A stretch of DNA of 53,429 nt from an uncultured Prevotella sp. (lineage in GTDB: Bacteria > Bacteroidota > Bacteroidia > Bacteroidales > Bacteroidaceae): assembly GCA_902800365.1 (NCBI GenBank), contig CADCEF010000026.1:1-53429 (forward strand), given 5' to 3'. Below the pieces are notes generated by a model that was given only the letters and a program-made list of their open reading frames with translations, searched no databases and was not told the origin of the DNA. The first letter of the stretch is position 1; each line of letters opens with the position of its first letter. This document shows, piece after piece, positions 25,830 to 32,957 of this stretch. A program made the position numbers and the translations under genes.

Positions 25830-25934
25830 ATGAAACAGAATGAAGAGAACAGCCAGAAGGATCAGGAGTTAACTAAGGAAGAGTTGGAGCAGGTAAACGG
25901 CGGAGGTTTTCTACCACGTCCGAAAGGGTGTTAA
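25830..25934 (+). CDS. Double-glycine leader peptide 1 (RiPP/pheromone-like precursor)
   Basis: A 34-residue ORF. The N-terminal 25 residues form a hydrophilic double-glycine leader (ELTKEELEQVNGG at residues 13-25), the pattern recognised and cut by C39 peptidase ABC exporters. Cleavage after Gly25 would release a nine-residue core, GFLPRPKGC, ending in cysteine. The start is set by MKQNE shared with peptide 2 and by the leader AACAATTTAAAATTTATTAG. No modification enzyme or C39 transporter lies in the window. I infer an exported peptide: signal, bacteriocin or modified natural product. Confidence 0.8.
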   Translation: MKQNEENSQKDQELTKEELEQVNGGGFLPRPKGC

Positions 25935-26022
25935 TTGCTGCTGACTTTGCAATATCAATCAGAACAAACGACATCTGAGAGACAAGAAACAGCAAGTTTA
26001 ACAATTTAAAATTTATTAGATT

Positions 26023-26136
26023 ATGAAACAGAATGAAAAGAACGTCCAGAAGGATCAGAAGTTAACTAAGGAAGAGTTGGAGCAGGTAAACGGCGGACTC
26101 AAAGTAATAGTTATAAAATCTCCGAAAGGGTGTTAA
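26023..26136 (+). CDS. Double-glycine leader peptide 2, paralogue of peptide 1
   Basis: A 37-residue ORF exactly 193 bp downstream of peptide 1. The leader differs at only three positions and keeps KLTKEELEQVNGG. The predicted core is twelve residues, LKVIVIKSPKGC, sharing only the terminal PKGC with peptide 1. Leader conservation with core diversification is typical of processed peptide families. It has no good promoter of its own and is probably cotranscribed with peptide 1. Confidence 0.8.
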   Translation: MKQNEKNVQKDQKLTKEELEQVNGGLKVIVIKSPKGC

Positions 26137-26281
26137 TTGCTGCTGACCAGCCAAGAACTCCTGGGGGACAAGCCTGAGCGTTACTTTCTTGGCAAACTCT
26201 GGCTGGGCTCGATGCCCAGTCAAAGTTTCCTGTCCGCTGGTGGCATAAGCCATCGCATCCTTTCTTGGCGCCGCAAAGGTA
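26137..26281 (-). other. Gene-start fragment on the minus strand, truncated at the peptide duplication
   Basis: A -7 box TACCTTTG (complement of 26274-26281), an AAGAAAGG site and an ATG at 26253 open a frame MAYATSGQETLTGHRAQPEF that continues sensibly for about 40 residues. It then runs antisense into peptide 2. I read it as the 5' remnant of an unidentified gene cut when the peptide cassette arrived or duplicated. Confidence 0.4.
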
Positions 26282-26466
26282 CTAAACCAAATAACGCTTC
26301 GTTATGGTGGGGCTAGCGTGATTAAACAGTGTCTGGAGCCTCATAAGTGCCATTGGTGCATCCGTTCCTGCTTGTGAGAACACACGCAAACCAAATATTT
26401 TCCTCATTGAATGTGTCGAAAAATGCTCGATTTTGTTGCCCTTTCCAAGAAGAAAATGCCACGATA

Positions 26467-26894
26467 ATGGATATAATGGATACTGTAAAAAAGCATATAG
26501 ATTATTGTGGAGACGAAAGTTTTGTCTTCTTTGATTCTGAAATCGCAGAAGTCATAAAGTGCTCTGATAATTACACTGATGAGGAGATAAACCAAGCATT
26601 AGGCCAGTATGTTTATGTTAAAGAACATTTAGGTCGAAGTGGAATATCTAAAGAGAGTATACTAAATGATGATCATCCTTCTGAGTTGTTTATGCAAAGT
26701 TTAGACACCTCTGCTTATAATGCCGCCATGTGTATAAAAAGTTTTTTTTATATAAACATTTTGGCGATAGTGTGGTTCGTGATGGTCTCAGCGAAGGCGT
26801 TGCCGTTTATAGAAAGAATAATCTGCCTGAAGCAGATTTCTGGAAGAATATGTGTAGAAAACTACTCTATTTGAATGAGCGAGGATGGCTTTGA
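26467..26894 (+). pseudogene. Unknown protein gene with a frameshift at an 8-T tract
   Basis: ATG 26467 opens MDIMDTVKKHIDYCGDESFV and reads in one frame to the T8 tract at 26742-26749. Beyond it the -1 frame continues convincingly (YKHFGDSVVRDGLSEGVAVY ... RKLLYLNERGWL) to TGA 26892-26894, while the original frame turns into hydrophobic nonsense and stops at 26874. One more T, or a -1 ribosomal slip on T-TTT-TTT, gives one 142-residue protein. No family recognised. It could be a decayed gene, a phase-variable gene, programmed frameshifting or a homopolymer sequencing error. Confidence 0.7.
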
Positions 26895-26932
26895 TCAGAG
26901 CTGTGACGAATGTTATGGCTAGATATGAATAC

Positions 26933-26954
26933 AGGGCTTGTCGCGGCAAGCCCT
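26933..26954 (+). terminator. Hairpin terminator
   Basis: AGGGCTTG and CAAGCCCT pair across TCGCGG, followed by a pyrimidine-rich stretch. It marks the end of the frameshifted gene. Confidence 0.6.
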
Positions 26955-27020
26955 ATACTTCCTTTAAATAGCCTAAATTTAACTAATATGATGGATAAAA
27001 CTAAATTTTCTGTATTTTTG

Positions 27021-27051
27021 TCTTTTATAAAAGATAAAATTGGTATCTTTG
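27021..27051 (+). promoter_or_regulatory. Promoter with 14-bp palindrome upstream of the unknown gene pair
   Basis: TATCTTTG at 27044-27051 is a consensus -7 box 30 bp before the ATG at 27081. TCTTTTATAAAAGA (27021-27034) is a perfect palindrome lying in the -20 to -33 region, a possible operator. Confidence 0.6.
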
Positions 27052-27080
27052 CACTCCGATAACAATAAGGTAAAAAGATA

Positions 27081-28469
27081 ATGTACAATATAGACAAAAC
27101 TAAAGAATACATCCGAGACGCCGTGACCAATCCACTGGAGCGACTAATGAAGGGGGAGAGTGGAGAACCAACAGTAAACTTGTATGAGAAGTATTATTGG
27201 CAAGGTTACAATCCCAAGTATGATCCTAATTATAAGAGTATGCTGCATGATGTGATGGTGCCTTACTATGAATTGTATCTTAACGGCGATACAAAGCTCT
27301 GTTGCGCTGGTGACAGGCTAGAGTTTATAAGGCGCAAAATGGATTACATCATTAAGTATGATGATCAGTTTGGCCAATGGGCATCAGAAAAGAACTTGAT
27401 TTATGCGGCAGAATGTTGGGGGGATAACTTGAAACGCTATGAGAAAGAGACTAAGCGTATCTATCGATTCTTCCATGTTCTGGAGTTGCTTTTGGAGTAT
27501 GATTGCCAACAAGAATGGAGTACACTGTCTGATAAACTTCAGAAGATGCTTTTTACTCATGAGGCGTGTTACGATTATAAGACCGACGAGGTGCTGTGTG
27601 TACTGCATGCTTTCACAATGATAATGCAACAAGACTGGACTAAGGAGAGAAAGAAGGAAATGCTGGATTTGCTTTACCAACATTGGCTTTTCTTAAAGCA
27701 TTACTATTCAGTCATGATTAGGCATATCATTGGCGTGAAGTGGACGAATTTTTATAAAGTAGCAGAGACTGTGATGCACTCAAGTCAGTCGTTCAAACCA
27801 CATATGCACATTTTCTATTGTGGACTATTGGATTGTGTTGACGAACTGAAAATGAGTAAGAAAGAAAAGAGTTCGACGGATAAGACTATTTCTCTTATGT
27901 GCGAGGAGATGCAAAGATGTGAACCATCTGAGCTGCTTTATCCTTTGTGTGATACCATATTCCCAGAAGATTTTCAGCGTTTACTTCGCGAACATCGCCC
28001 ACCGAGCTATAATGAGATTTTGGACGATAACCATAAGAAAGAAGAACTCATTCAGCAGATGAAATCCCAAACAACACGTACTTGTAGGGAGTTGGAAAAA
28101 ACAATAGAGAATTTTAAGAATATGTTGAATGCATCTATCCCTATCAAGTATATAGATGCTGAGTTGGAAAAATACCCTCCAGAACTAGCATTTACCTTTC
28201 TGAGAGAAATTGATGCAAGTCCTATCATTAAAATGCACGATGCGTGGCATGAGCATTATCCTGAATTATTTAATAAATATCGTGAGCGCCTATTTGGTTC
28301 TATCCAGCAACAGAAGGAATTAACAGAATCAATGATGAAGGTAGCTAAAAGGCCCACTCAAGTTTCGTATTATGAGGCTGGCTCTACCCACGACGACAAG
28401 CGCAAGCAGTTGATTTTTGGTGAAGAAAAAGAAATGATAGTGCCAATTAAACAAATAAGCAATGAGTAA
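27081..28469 (+). CDS. Unknown 462-residue, mostly helical protein, first gene of an overlapping pair
   Basis: No signal peptide, membrane segment or nucleotide-binding motif is visible. The sequence is charged and aromatic (YYWQGYNPKYDPNYKSMLHD near residue 38) and predicted largely alpha-helical, with a coiled-coil-like stretch near 325-355. The C-terminal 40 residues end in SYYEAGSTHDDKRKQLIF, which resembles the N-terminus of the next gene product (SYYENGANHYDHHKELHI). It overlaps that gene by 8 bp (ATGAGTAA), implying coupled synthesis. I infer a two-component accessory system of unknown role; defence, regulation or mobile-element function are possible. Confidence 0.75.
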   Translation: MYNIDKTKEYIRDAVTNPLERLMKGESGEPTVNLYEKYYWQGYNPKYDPNYKSMLHDVMVPYYELYLNGDTKLCCAGDRLEFIRRKMDYIIKYDDQFGQWASEKNLIYAAECWGDNLKRYEKETKRIYRFFHVLELLLEYDCQQEWSTLSDKLQKMLFTHEACYDYKTDEVLCVLHAFTMIMQQDWTKERKKEMLDLLYQHWLFLKHYYSVMIRHIIGVKWTNFYKVAETVMHSSQSFKPHMHIFYCGLLDCVDELKMSKKEKSSTDKTISLMCEEMQRCEPSELLYPLCDTIFPEDFQRLLREHRPPSYNEILDDNHKKEELIQQMKSQTTRTCRELEKTIENFKNMLNASIPIKYIDAELEKYPPELAFTFLREIDASPIIKMHDAWHEHYPELFNKYRERLFGSIQQQKELTESMMKVAKRPTQVSYYEAGSTHDDKRKQLIFGEEKEMIVPIKQISNE

Positions 28470-28932
28470 AAGTTATTATGAAAATGGTGCCAACCATTAC
28501 GACCATCACAAGGAATTGCATATCGACACGGTGAATGGTGGTGACATCGGAAACTTGATTTCTGCTTTTTTCAAGGATGATACTGAGGAGGCAGATTATG
28601 AAGAAATAAAAGAAGAAACTCTGCAGCCAGCCCCTGTAAACACTGATGAACTGCCCACCAGCAAGCCTCAGGAGCGAAACGAAGAGAGGTTTCACTTTGT
28701 TCATCCAGAGGTTGAAGATGACGAGGCGTGGCGTATTCACGATGCCGTAAGGCGGCTTGTGGCTCACCAGAAGGTGCCTGAAATATGTGCGTACCTGAAG
28801 GAATTGAAGCAGAAAAGAAAGGCTTTGTTGCCTTCTGCTTCGGCTTCTATGTATAAGGAGTTGGTACGATTGGGAATGCCAACAAGTGAGGGTTATAGCG
28901 AAAAGCACTTCAGTAATATTTATACGAAATAA
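28462..28932 (+). CDS. Unknown 156-residue protein, second gene of the pair
   Basis: An N-terminal tag SYYENGANHYDHHKELHI (about residues 4-21) is shared with the C-terminus of the upstream protein. A highly acidic linker follows (residues 30-90). The C-terminal domain (DDEAWRIHDAVRRLVAHQK ... YKELVRLGMPTSEGYSEKHF) resembles the end of several Bacteroidales hypothetical proteins I cannot name. The 8-bp overlap and shared motif suggest the two proteins bind a common partner or each other. Confidence 0.72.
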   Translation: MSKSYYENGANHYDHHKELHIDTVNGGDIGNLISAFFKDDTEEADYEEIKEETLQPAPVNTDELPTSKPQERNEERFHFVHPEVEDDEAWRIHDAVRRLVAHQKVPEICAYLKELKQKRKALLPSASASMYKELVRLGMPTSEGYSEKHFSNIYTK

Positions 28933-28956
28933 GATACTTCATAGTTGAAGTTTGTA

Positions 28957-28987
28957 AGCATCAGAATAATCTTCTGGTGCTTTTTTT
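28957..28987 (+). terminator. Intrinsic terminator of the unknown gene pair
   Basis: AGCATCAGAA pairs with TTCTGGTGCT across TAATC and runs into seven T. Confidence 0.85.
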
Positions 28988-29010
28988 GTGCCTTTCCCAA
29001 AGGTACTTGA

Positions 29011-29070
29011 TGGGATATTTCGGGATATCACGGGATAATTCGGGATATCACGGGAAAGTACGGGATGGGC
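29011..29070 (+). repeat. Six-unit 10-bp direct repeat array (CGGGATATCA)
   Basis: Units at 29011, 29021, 29031, 29041, 29051 and 29061: TGGGATATTT, CGGGATATCA, CGGGATAATT, CGGGATATCA, CGGGAAAGTA, CGGGATGGGC. The period is exactly 10 bp, one helical turn. The array ends 36 bp before the -7 box of the VirE-N/DUF3987 operon. Confidence 0.92.
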
Positions 29071-29105
29071 ACTTTAAAAACCATAAATCCGAAGATAATA
29101 GTTCG

Positions 29106-29113
29106 TACCTTTG
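29106..29113 (+). promoter_or_regulatory. -7 box (TACCTTTG) of the VirE-N/DUF3987 operon
   Basis: TACCTTTG followed by CATCG gives a start near 29120 and a leader of about 260 nt before ATG 29381. Confidence 0.65.
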
Positions 29114-29271
29114 CATCGTCAACGAACGGAAACGGGGATTTTGACGGTGATGTTTGAAATGGTTACATAAGATATAAATACAGATTTGTGAATTGTTGTT
29201 GTTTTACTCATAATTTGGCTTTCATAAATTTTGCTTTAAATTTTTAGTTTGACATTCAGGCGGTTAGTGAA

Positions 29272-29359
29272 CTGCCACAAGCCTGCCCTGCTGAGATAGC
29301 ACGGCAGTTTTTCAATAAGACTATTTTTCAATCCTAAAGGTCGCATACAAGGGTGCGAC
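29272..29359 (+). promoter_or_regulatory. Two leader hairpins, one terminator-like, before the operon
   Basis: AACTGCC (from 29272) pairs with GGCAGTT, which is followed by TTTC, like an attenuator. GTCGCA and TGCGAC (29340-29359) form a second hairpin 20 nt before the first ATG. Confidence 0.5.
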
Positions 29360-29380
29360 GTAAAATAAATAATAAGGTAA

Positions 29381-29662
29381 ATGGAGACAAGAATCCTAAA
29401 AGTGGTACGCCAGGGCGAGGCCTTCAGCGTACAGTCGGCTAAGGCTGAGGCTGGTCAGATTCAGAAGTGCAACATTGTACTGAAGGAGCTGGGCGGTAAG
29501 TTTGAAAATGAGTTTGTGTGCGCTATGCTGGGCTCTCTGGCGGCGTGCAGGTTCTACGAAGGTGATGTGGTTGTGGCCACACTTCGTTTCTCTACACATG
29601 AGTATCAAAACCAAGTATTCCAAGAGGTTTTGGCAACTGATATTGTGAAATTGAACAGATAA
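29381..29662 (+). CDS. Small OB-fold-like (DUF3127-type) protein
   Basis: A 93-residue protein. QKCNIVLKELGGKFENEFVCAML, ACRFYEGDVVVATLRFSTHEY and the end VLATDIVKLNR follow the strand order of small OB-fold proteins such as DUF3127, which resemble single-stranded DNA-binding proteins. It starts the operon leading to the VirE-N/DUF3987 protein, which fits a DNA-handling role. The family assignment is by pattern only. Confidence 0.6.
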   Translation: METRILKVVRQGEAFSVQSAKAEAGQIQKCNIVLKELGGKFENEFVCAMLGSLAACRFYEGDVVVATLRFSTHEYQNQVFQEVLATDIVKLNR

Positions 29663-29749
29663 ATTAACTTTGAGTTGAAGACGAGGAGGATATTCTCGAG
29701 TAAATGGCCAAAGAATCCGAAACTTCTTCTCGCTAAACAATTCAAAGAA

Positions 29750-30136
29750 ATGGAAAAAATTTATATTTCTACAGAGAGACAGGTATCGCTCGACGGTCTG
29801 CTGACCATCGGCAAGTTGGAGAACGGACTCAAGACTGCAGACTTTATGTGCTGCGAGGATGTTGAGATGCAGACATTCTCAGGAACTTTCAAGGTGGAGG
29901 GCAAGCACGATGGTAACGTGTATATGACCGAGAAACCGAAGCGCAGACGTAACAAGGCCATCTTCCGCGACGACAACGCATCGCTGTCGCAAGGGCATGA
30001 CAAGCGCTGGTACTTCTACTTCTCGCTTGACGAGGATCAGCTGGAGCAGCTACCCGAGAAGCTGGTGCATCAGGCTAGTGCGATAGCACAGAAGGTGATT
30101 CGCGAACTTATTAAAGGAAGGGGGTACAGACTATGA
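29750..30136 (+). CDS. Unknown 128-residue protein in the VirE-N/DUF3987 operon
   Basis: The start is ATG 29750 (MEKIYISTERQVSLDG), with GAAA just upstream. A basic patch PKRRRNKAIFR at about residues 64-74 and a helical C-terminus (VHQASAIAQKVIRELIKGR) suggest nucleic-acid binding, but I recognise no family. The stop overlaps the ATG of the next gene by 4 bp, so translation is coupled to the VirE-N/DUF3987 protein. Confidence 0.65.
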   Translation: MEKIYISTERQVSLDGLLTIGKLENGLKTADFMCCEDVEMQTFSGTFKVEGKHDGNVYMTEKPKRRRNKAIFRDDNASLSQGHDKRWYFYFSLDEDQLEQLPEKLVHQASAIAQKVIRELIKGRGYRL

Positions 30137-32535
30137 TATCGTACTGCAAGAATGGCAAGTCGGCACAGGTGCTGGCTTGCCCTCAGGATAAGCTGAACGA
30201 GATTCTGGACTCGCCAGAGGTGGCTGAGGTGTGCCAGAAGTTGACTACCGTTGACCACGACAGCGACGAGGCAAAGACGCTGAAACAGAGACTGCCGCTG
30301 CTGATGTTTATGGCCAACTACACCGATGGGCACCGACACGCTAAGAGCGCTGTACCCACTAATATGGCCTATCTTGACCTTGACGAGCTGAACGGCGAAG
30401 ACCCGCGCGAGGTGTGGAAACGTTTGGTTCAGATACTCATCTTGCTGGAGCTAGAGCATCTGATAGTATTGGTACACGTGAGCTGTTCGGGCAAGGGATT
30501 GCGCATCGTTTATATCATACCGAGTGAGTTCGGGCATCTGAAGCCAACAGAGCGCATAGACCAGTCGAAACAGTGGCTGGCAGCTAAGCTAGGAGTGACC
30601 GACGATTCGAAAACAAAGGATTTGGCTCGCGGGTCGTTCGCTGTGCCGAGAAACTATGTGCTCTATGGCCCTGATAAGCGACTGTTTGAAGAGAGCGTGA
30701 GCGAGAGTGTGAAGGATGAGATTCTTTTAGCAACGGACTACAGGACTAACAGGACTGATTCGGTTGTTGAAAATGGAGAAAATGAGTCCTTAAGTCCTGT
30801 AGTCCTTGCAAAAAATTACCCCGATGCTTATCACGGCATTCCTTTCACTGAGATCATCGCAAAGTACTGGGAGGTGAACAACCAAGGGTTTGAACCTACT
30901 ATTGGCGACCGCGACACACTGACCTATCAGTTGGCCTGCGACCTGCGCCACATCTGTGGTAAGAATGCCGATTGGCTGGATAAGGTGATACCTTGCTACG
31001 ATGGCTTTACGCCCGAAGAGAAACGCGAGAAGATTAAGAGCGCGCTGAGTTCGGAGTATAACGGATTCCCTACGAGACTGAGGAATGTGCTGAATGCACT
31101 ACAGATGCCAGATGGAATAGGTAAGAGGGAAGATATGGTTCAAGCATCGGATGCCGAGGATGATTGTTCGATGGCAAATGTTCAATGGTCAGCCAAGAAA
31201 CTTCCACAAGGCATTCGCGATTCGATAAATGCCGTAGGCCCTGCTTTGACAATGCCGGTTGTTACGGCTATCTGTCCTTGCATCGGCGCGCTAGCAACGG
31301 GTGTAATGCTCGATGTTCACGGCACTAAGCGCGGACTTAACCTCATCTCGTATATCGCTGGTGACTTTGCTTCGGGCAAAGGAGGTATCGACCCGGTAGT
31401 TGAGGCTTGGATGAGCGAGGTGCAGGCGCTGGATGATATGTACACTCAGCAGGAGGACGAATGGCGCAAGAAGAAAAAGGCATCGGTAAACAAGAAAGAC
31501 CAGCCTGAGGAGCCTATGCTACCCATACGTAACCTTACGCTGAATAACACCGTAGCTAATCTGGCTCAACAGCTGGCTAATACTGAGGGTAAGCACGCCT
31601 TCTCGTTTACGCCTGAGGCCGATACGGTAGCGCAGAAGTGGAAATCGAGTATGAGCGACTTCTCTGTAATGCTGCGTCAAAGCTATGATGGCTCTAAGTA
31701 TGAACGCCGAGCCAAAAGCGTGGATGCTGTAAATGTGCATATCAAGCACCTGTTGTGGAACGTAACGATGTGTGGCACGCCTGATGCGCTTTACCGCGTG
31801 GTAAACAACTACACCGACGGATTCCAGAGCCGTATAGCCGTAGCCCGTACGCCCGACAACACATTTGCGAAGCTTGAGGATATTCCGCCAGTGATGACCG
31901 ACCGCCAGCGCGACCGCATACAGCAGATAGCTCACCTGCTACCGCTGATGTACGGCGAGGTGGTACTGCCGAAACTCGAAGCCAAAGGCCGTGAATGGGT
32001 GGAGCGTATACGACTAGAGACGATGAAGAACGACGATCGTACACGTGCCCGTCAGCGTTTCCGTGTGTGCGTAACAGCCCAGAGAATGACGTGCTGTATG
32101 ATGCTCTGCAAAGTGTGCGAGGGGTTGATTCAGAAGTACGGACTTACCGGTGCTGAGGCCAAATTGAAGCAGCAGCCTGGACTATGGAAGGAACTCTTGC
32201 TGAAAGCACAGACACCTACGATGCTGGAGGCTTACAATGTAATAGCCGACTCGCTGCTTGAGAACGCCCTTTACTTCTTCCGCGACCGTATAGAGAACGC
32301 TTTCCTTAGTCGTGACTATGCAAGCGGACAGTATGGCGAGCGACAGAAACGCGGCAAGAACGACTCAATCTTTGAGCGACTGGATATCCAGTTTACGTTC
32401 GAGCAGGCTATGCAGCACTCGGTAGCCGTGAAGGGTGCCAAAGTGAACTACAACACCGTTCGCCAGATGCTGAAGAACTGGCGTAAGCAGGGGCTTGTGG
32501 TGCTGGAAGAGGACGGTAATTATCGTAAATTGTAA
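30133..32535 (+). CDS. VirE-N (BT4734-like) / DUF3987 primase-helicase-like protein, intact copy with in-frame repeat
   Basis: An 800-residue protein. N-terminal VirE-N domain (about 45-180): MAYLDLDELN and SCSGKGLRIVY, reminiscent of the DxD and sGxG motifs of primase-polymerase folds. Residues 200-226 come from a REP palindrome (30730-30810) in frame. Then comes a helical segment (YHGIPFTEIIAKYWEVNNQG) and a DUF3987 ATPase-like domain with P-loop GDFASGKG at 410-417. The usual Ser/Thr after the P-loop lysine is Gly, unlike the paralogue at 586-2382 (GDPASGKS). The C-terminal winged-helix-like end reads VKVNYNTVRQMLKNWRKQGLV with small variation. It probably acts on DNA; role unproven. Confidence 0.8.
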   Translation: MISYCKNGKSAQVLACPQDKLNEILDSPEVAEVCQKLTTVDHDSDEAKTLKQRLPLLMFMANYTDGHRHAKSAVPTNMAYLDLDELNGEDPREVWKRLVQILILLELEHLIVLVHVSCSGKGLRIVYIIPSEFGHLKPTERIDQSKQWLAAKLGVTDDSKTKDLARGSFAVPRNYVLYGPDKRLFEESVSESVKDEILLATDYRTNRTDSVVENGENESLSPVVLAKNYPDAYHGIPFTEIIAKYWEVNNQGFEPTIGDRDTLTYQLACDLRHICGKNADWLDKVIPCYDGFTPEEKREKIKSALSSEYNGFPTRLRNVLNALQMPDGIGKREDMVQASDAEDDCSMANVQWSAKKLPQGIRDSINAVGPALTMPVVTAICPCIGALATGVMLDVHGTKRGLNLISYIAGDFASGKGGIDPVVEAWMSEVQALDDMYTQQEDEWRKKKKASVNKKDQPEEPMLPIRNLTLNNTVANLAQQLANTEGKHAFSFTPEADTVAQKWKSSMSDFSVMLRQSYDGSKYERRAKSVDAVNVHIKHLLWNVTMCGTPDALYRVVNNYTDGFQSRIAVARTPDNTFAKLEDIPPVMTDRQRDRIQQIAHLLPLMYGEVVLPKLEAKGREWVERIRLETMKNDDRTRARQRFRVCVTAQRMTCCMMLCKVCEGLIQKYGLTGAEAKLKQQPGLWKELLLKAQTPTMLEAYNVIADSLLENALYFFRDRIENAFLSRDYASGQYGERQKRGKNDSIFERLDIQFTFEQAMQHSVAVKGAKVNYNTVRQMLKNWRKQGLVVLEEDGNYRKL
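30730..30810. repeat. GGACTACAGGACT palindromic repeat, copy d, in frame inside the DUF3987 gene
   Basis: An 81-bp (27-codon) element with ends GCAACGGACTACAGGACT and AGTCCTGTAGTCCTTGC, the same family as in the his operon. It lies between the VirE-N and DUF3987 regions, at the same place where the other paralogue carries a family-1 element. Confidence 0.9.
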
Positions 32536-32569
32536 CGCGGTCATTTGGTCAAGGTCATTTGGTCATTTT
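32536..32569. repeat. 34-bp GGTCATTTGG repeat, exact inverted copy of 25539-25572
   Basis: CGCGGTCATTTGGTCAAGG and continuation; GGTCATTTGGTC-type units occur twice. It starts at the stop codon of the DUF3987 gene. Confidence 0.92.
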
Positions 32570-32583
32570 TCGATTTGGAGATT

Positions 32584-32952
32584 ATGATTGAGATTCAGAA
32601 TACCCAAGAATGCTTTGTGCTGCTCTGGCAACGGCTGGAGCGCACAAGGCGCCTCTTCGGAGGTCAGTATAAGCGCTTTTGCATCCGCAACGTGTTGAAG
32701 TCGTGGTTCGGTGTTGAGGCCACCGATGATTTTATCTGGGAGGTGTGCCATCTGAGCGAACAGGAAGGCTGGAACGAGTTGCCTCTGCCCAGTCTTTACC
32801 CTCGCAATCACCGCGAACTCTTGCGTGCTATCGTAGCCGTAAAAACGGGCATCAGCTTTTGGAAAATCAATCTGAAAGCCCTAGATGCGGCCTACAGCGA
32901 GGTCTTTCCTCATAGCACTTCAATTAATGTAAACAAAAAGAAACGTCAATAA
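32584..32952 (+). CDS. Unknown 122-residue protein between DUF3987 and M15 genes
   Basis: The start is ATG 32584 after TTGGAGATT. The product is helical with aromatic/basic character (FGGQYKRFCIRNVLKSWFGVE) and a C-terminal NVNKKKRQ. No motif recognised. The position in the operon, next to the primase-like gene, suggests an accessory role. The first module (586-3033) has no counterpart. Confidence 0.6.
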   Translation: MIEIQNTQECFVLLWQRLERTRRLFGGQYKRFCIRNVLKSWFGVEATDDFIWEVCHLSEQEGWNELPLPSLYPRNHRELLRAIVAVKTGISFWKINLKALDAAYSEVFPHSTSINVNKKKRQ

Positions 32953-32957
32953 CCCAT

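Larger units (their letters stand above)
25752..26146 (+). repeat. Tandem duplication carrying the two peptide genes
   Basis: Unit 1 is 25752-25944 (193 bp) and unit 2 is 25945-26146 (202 bp). The leaders and first 25 codons are almost identical; unit 2 has nine extra bases in the core-peptide codons. The sequences diverge at the cores and converge again at CCGAAAGGGTGTTAATTGC. Confidence 0.93.

Noticed and set aside
25564-25833. ORF of 89 codons ending over the first peptide start
   Set aside because: No recognisable sequence, contains the peptide promoter and leader, and its 3' end is the duplicated leader.
28930-29120. Possible CRISPR array
   Set aside because: The repeats are 10 bp and contiguous with no spacers, and no cas genes are present.
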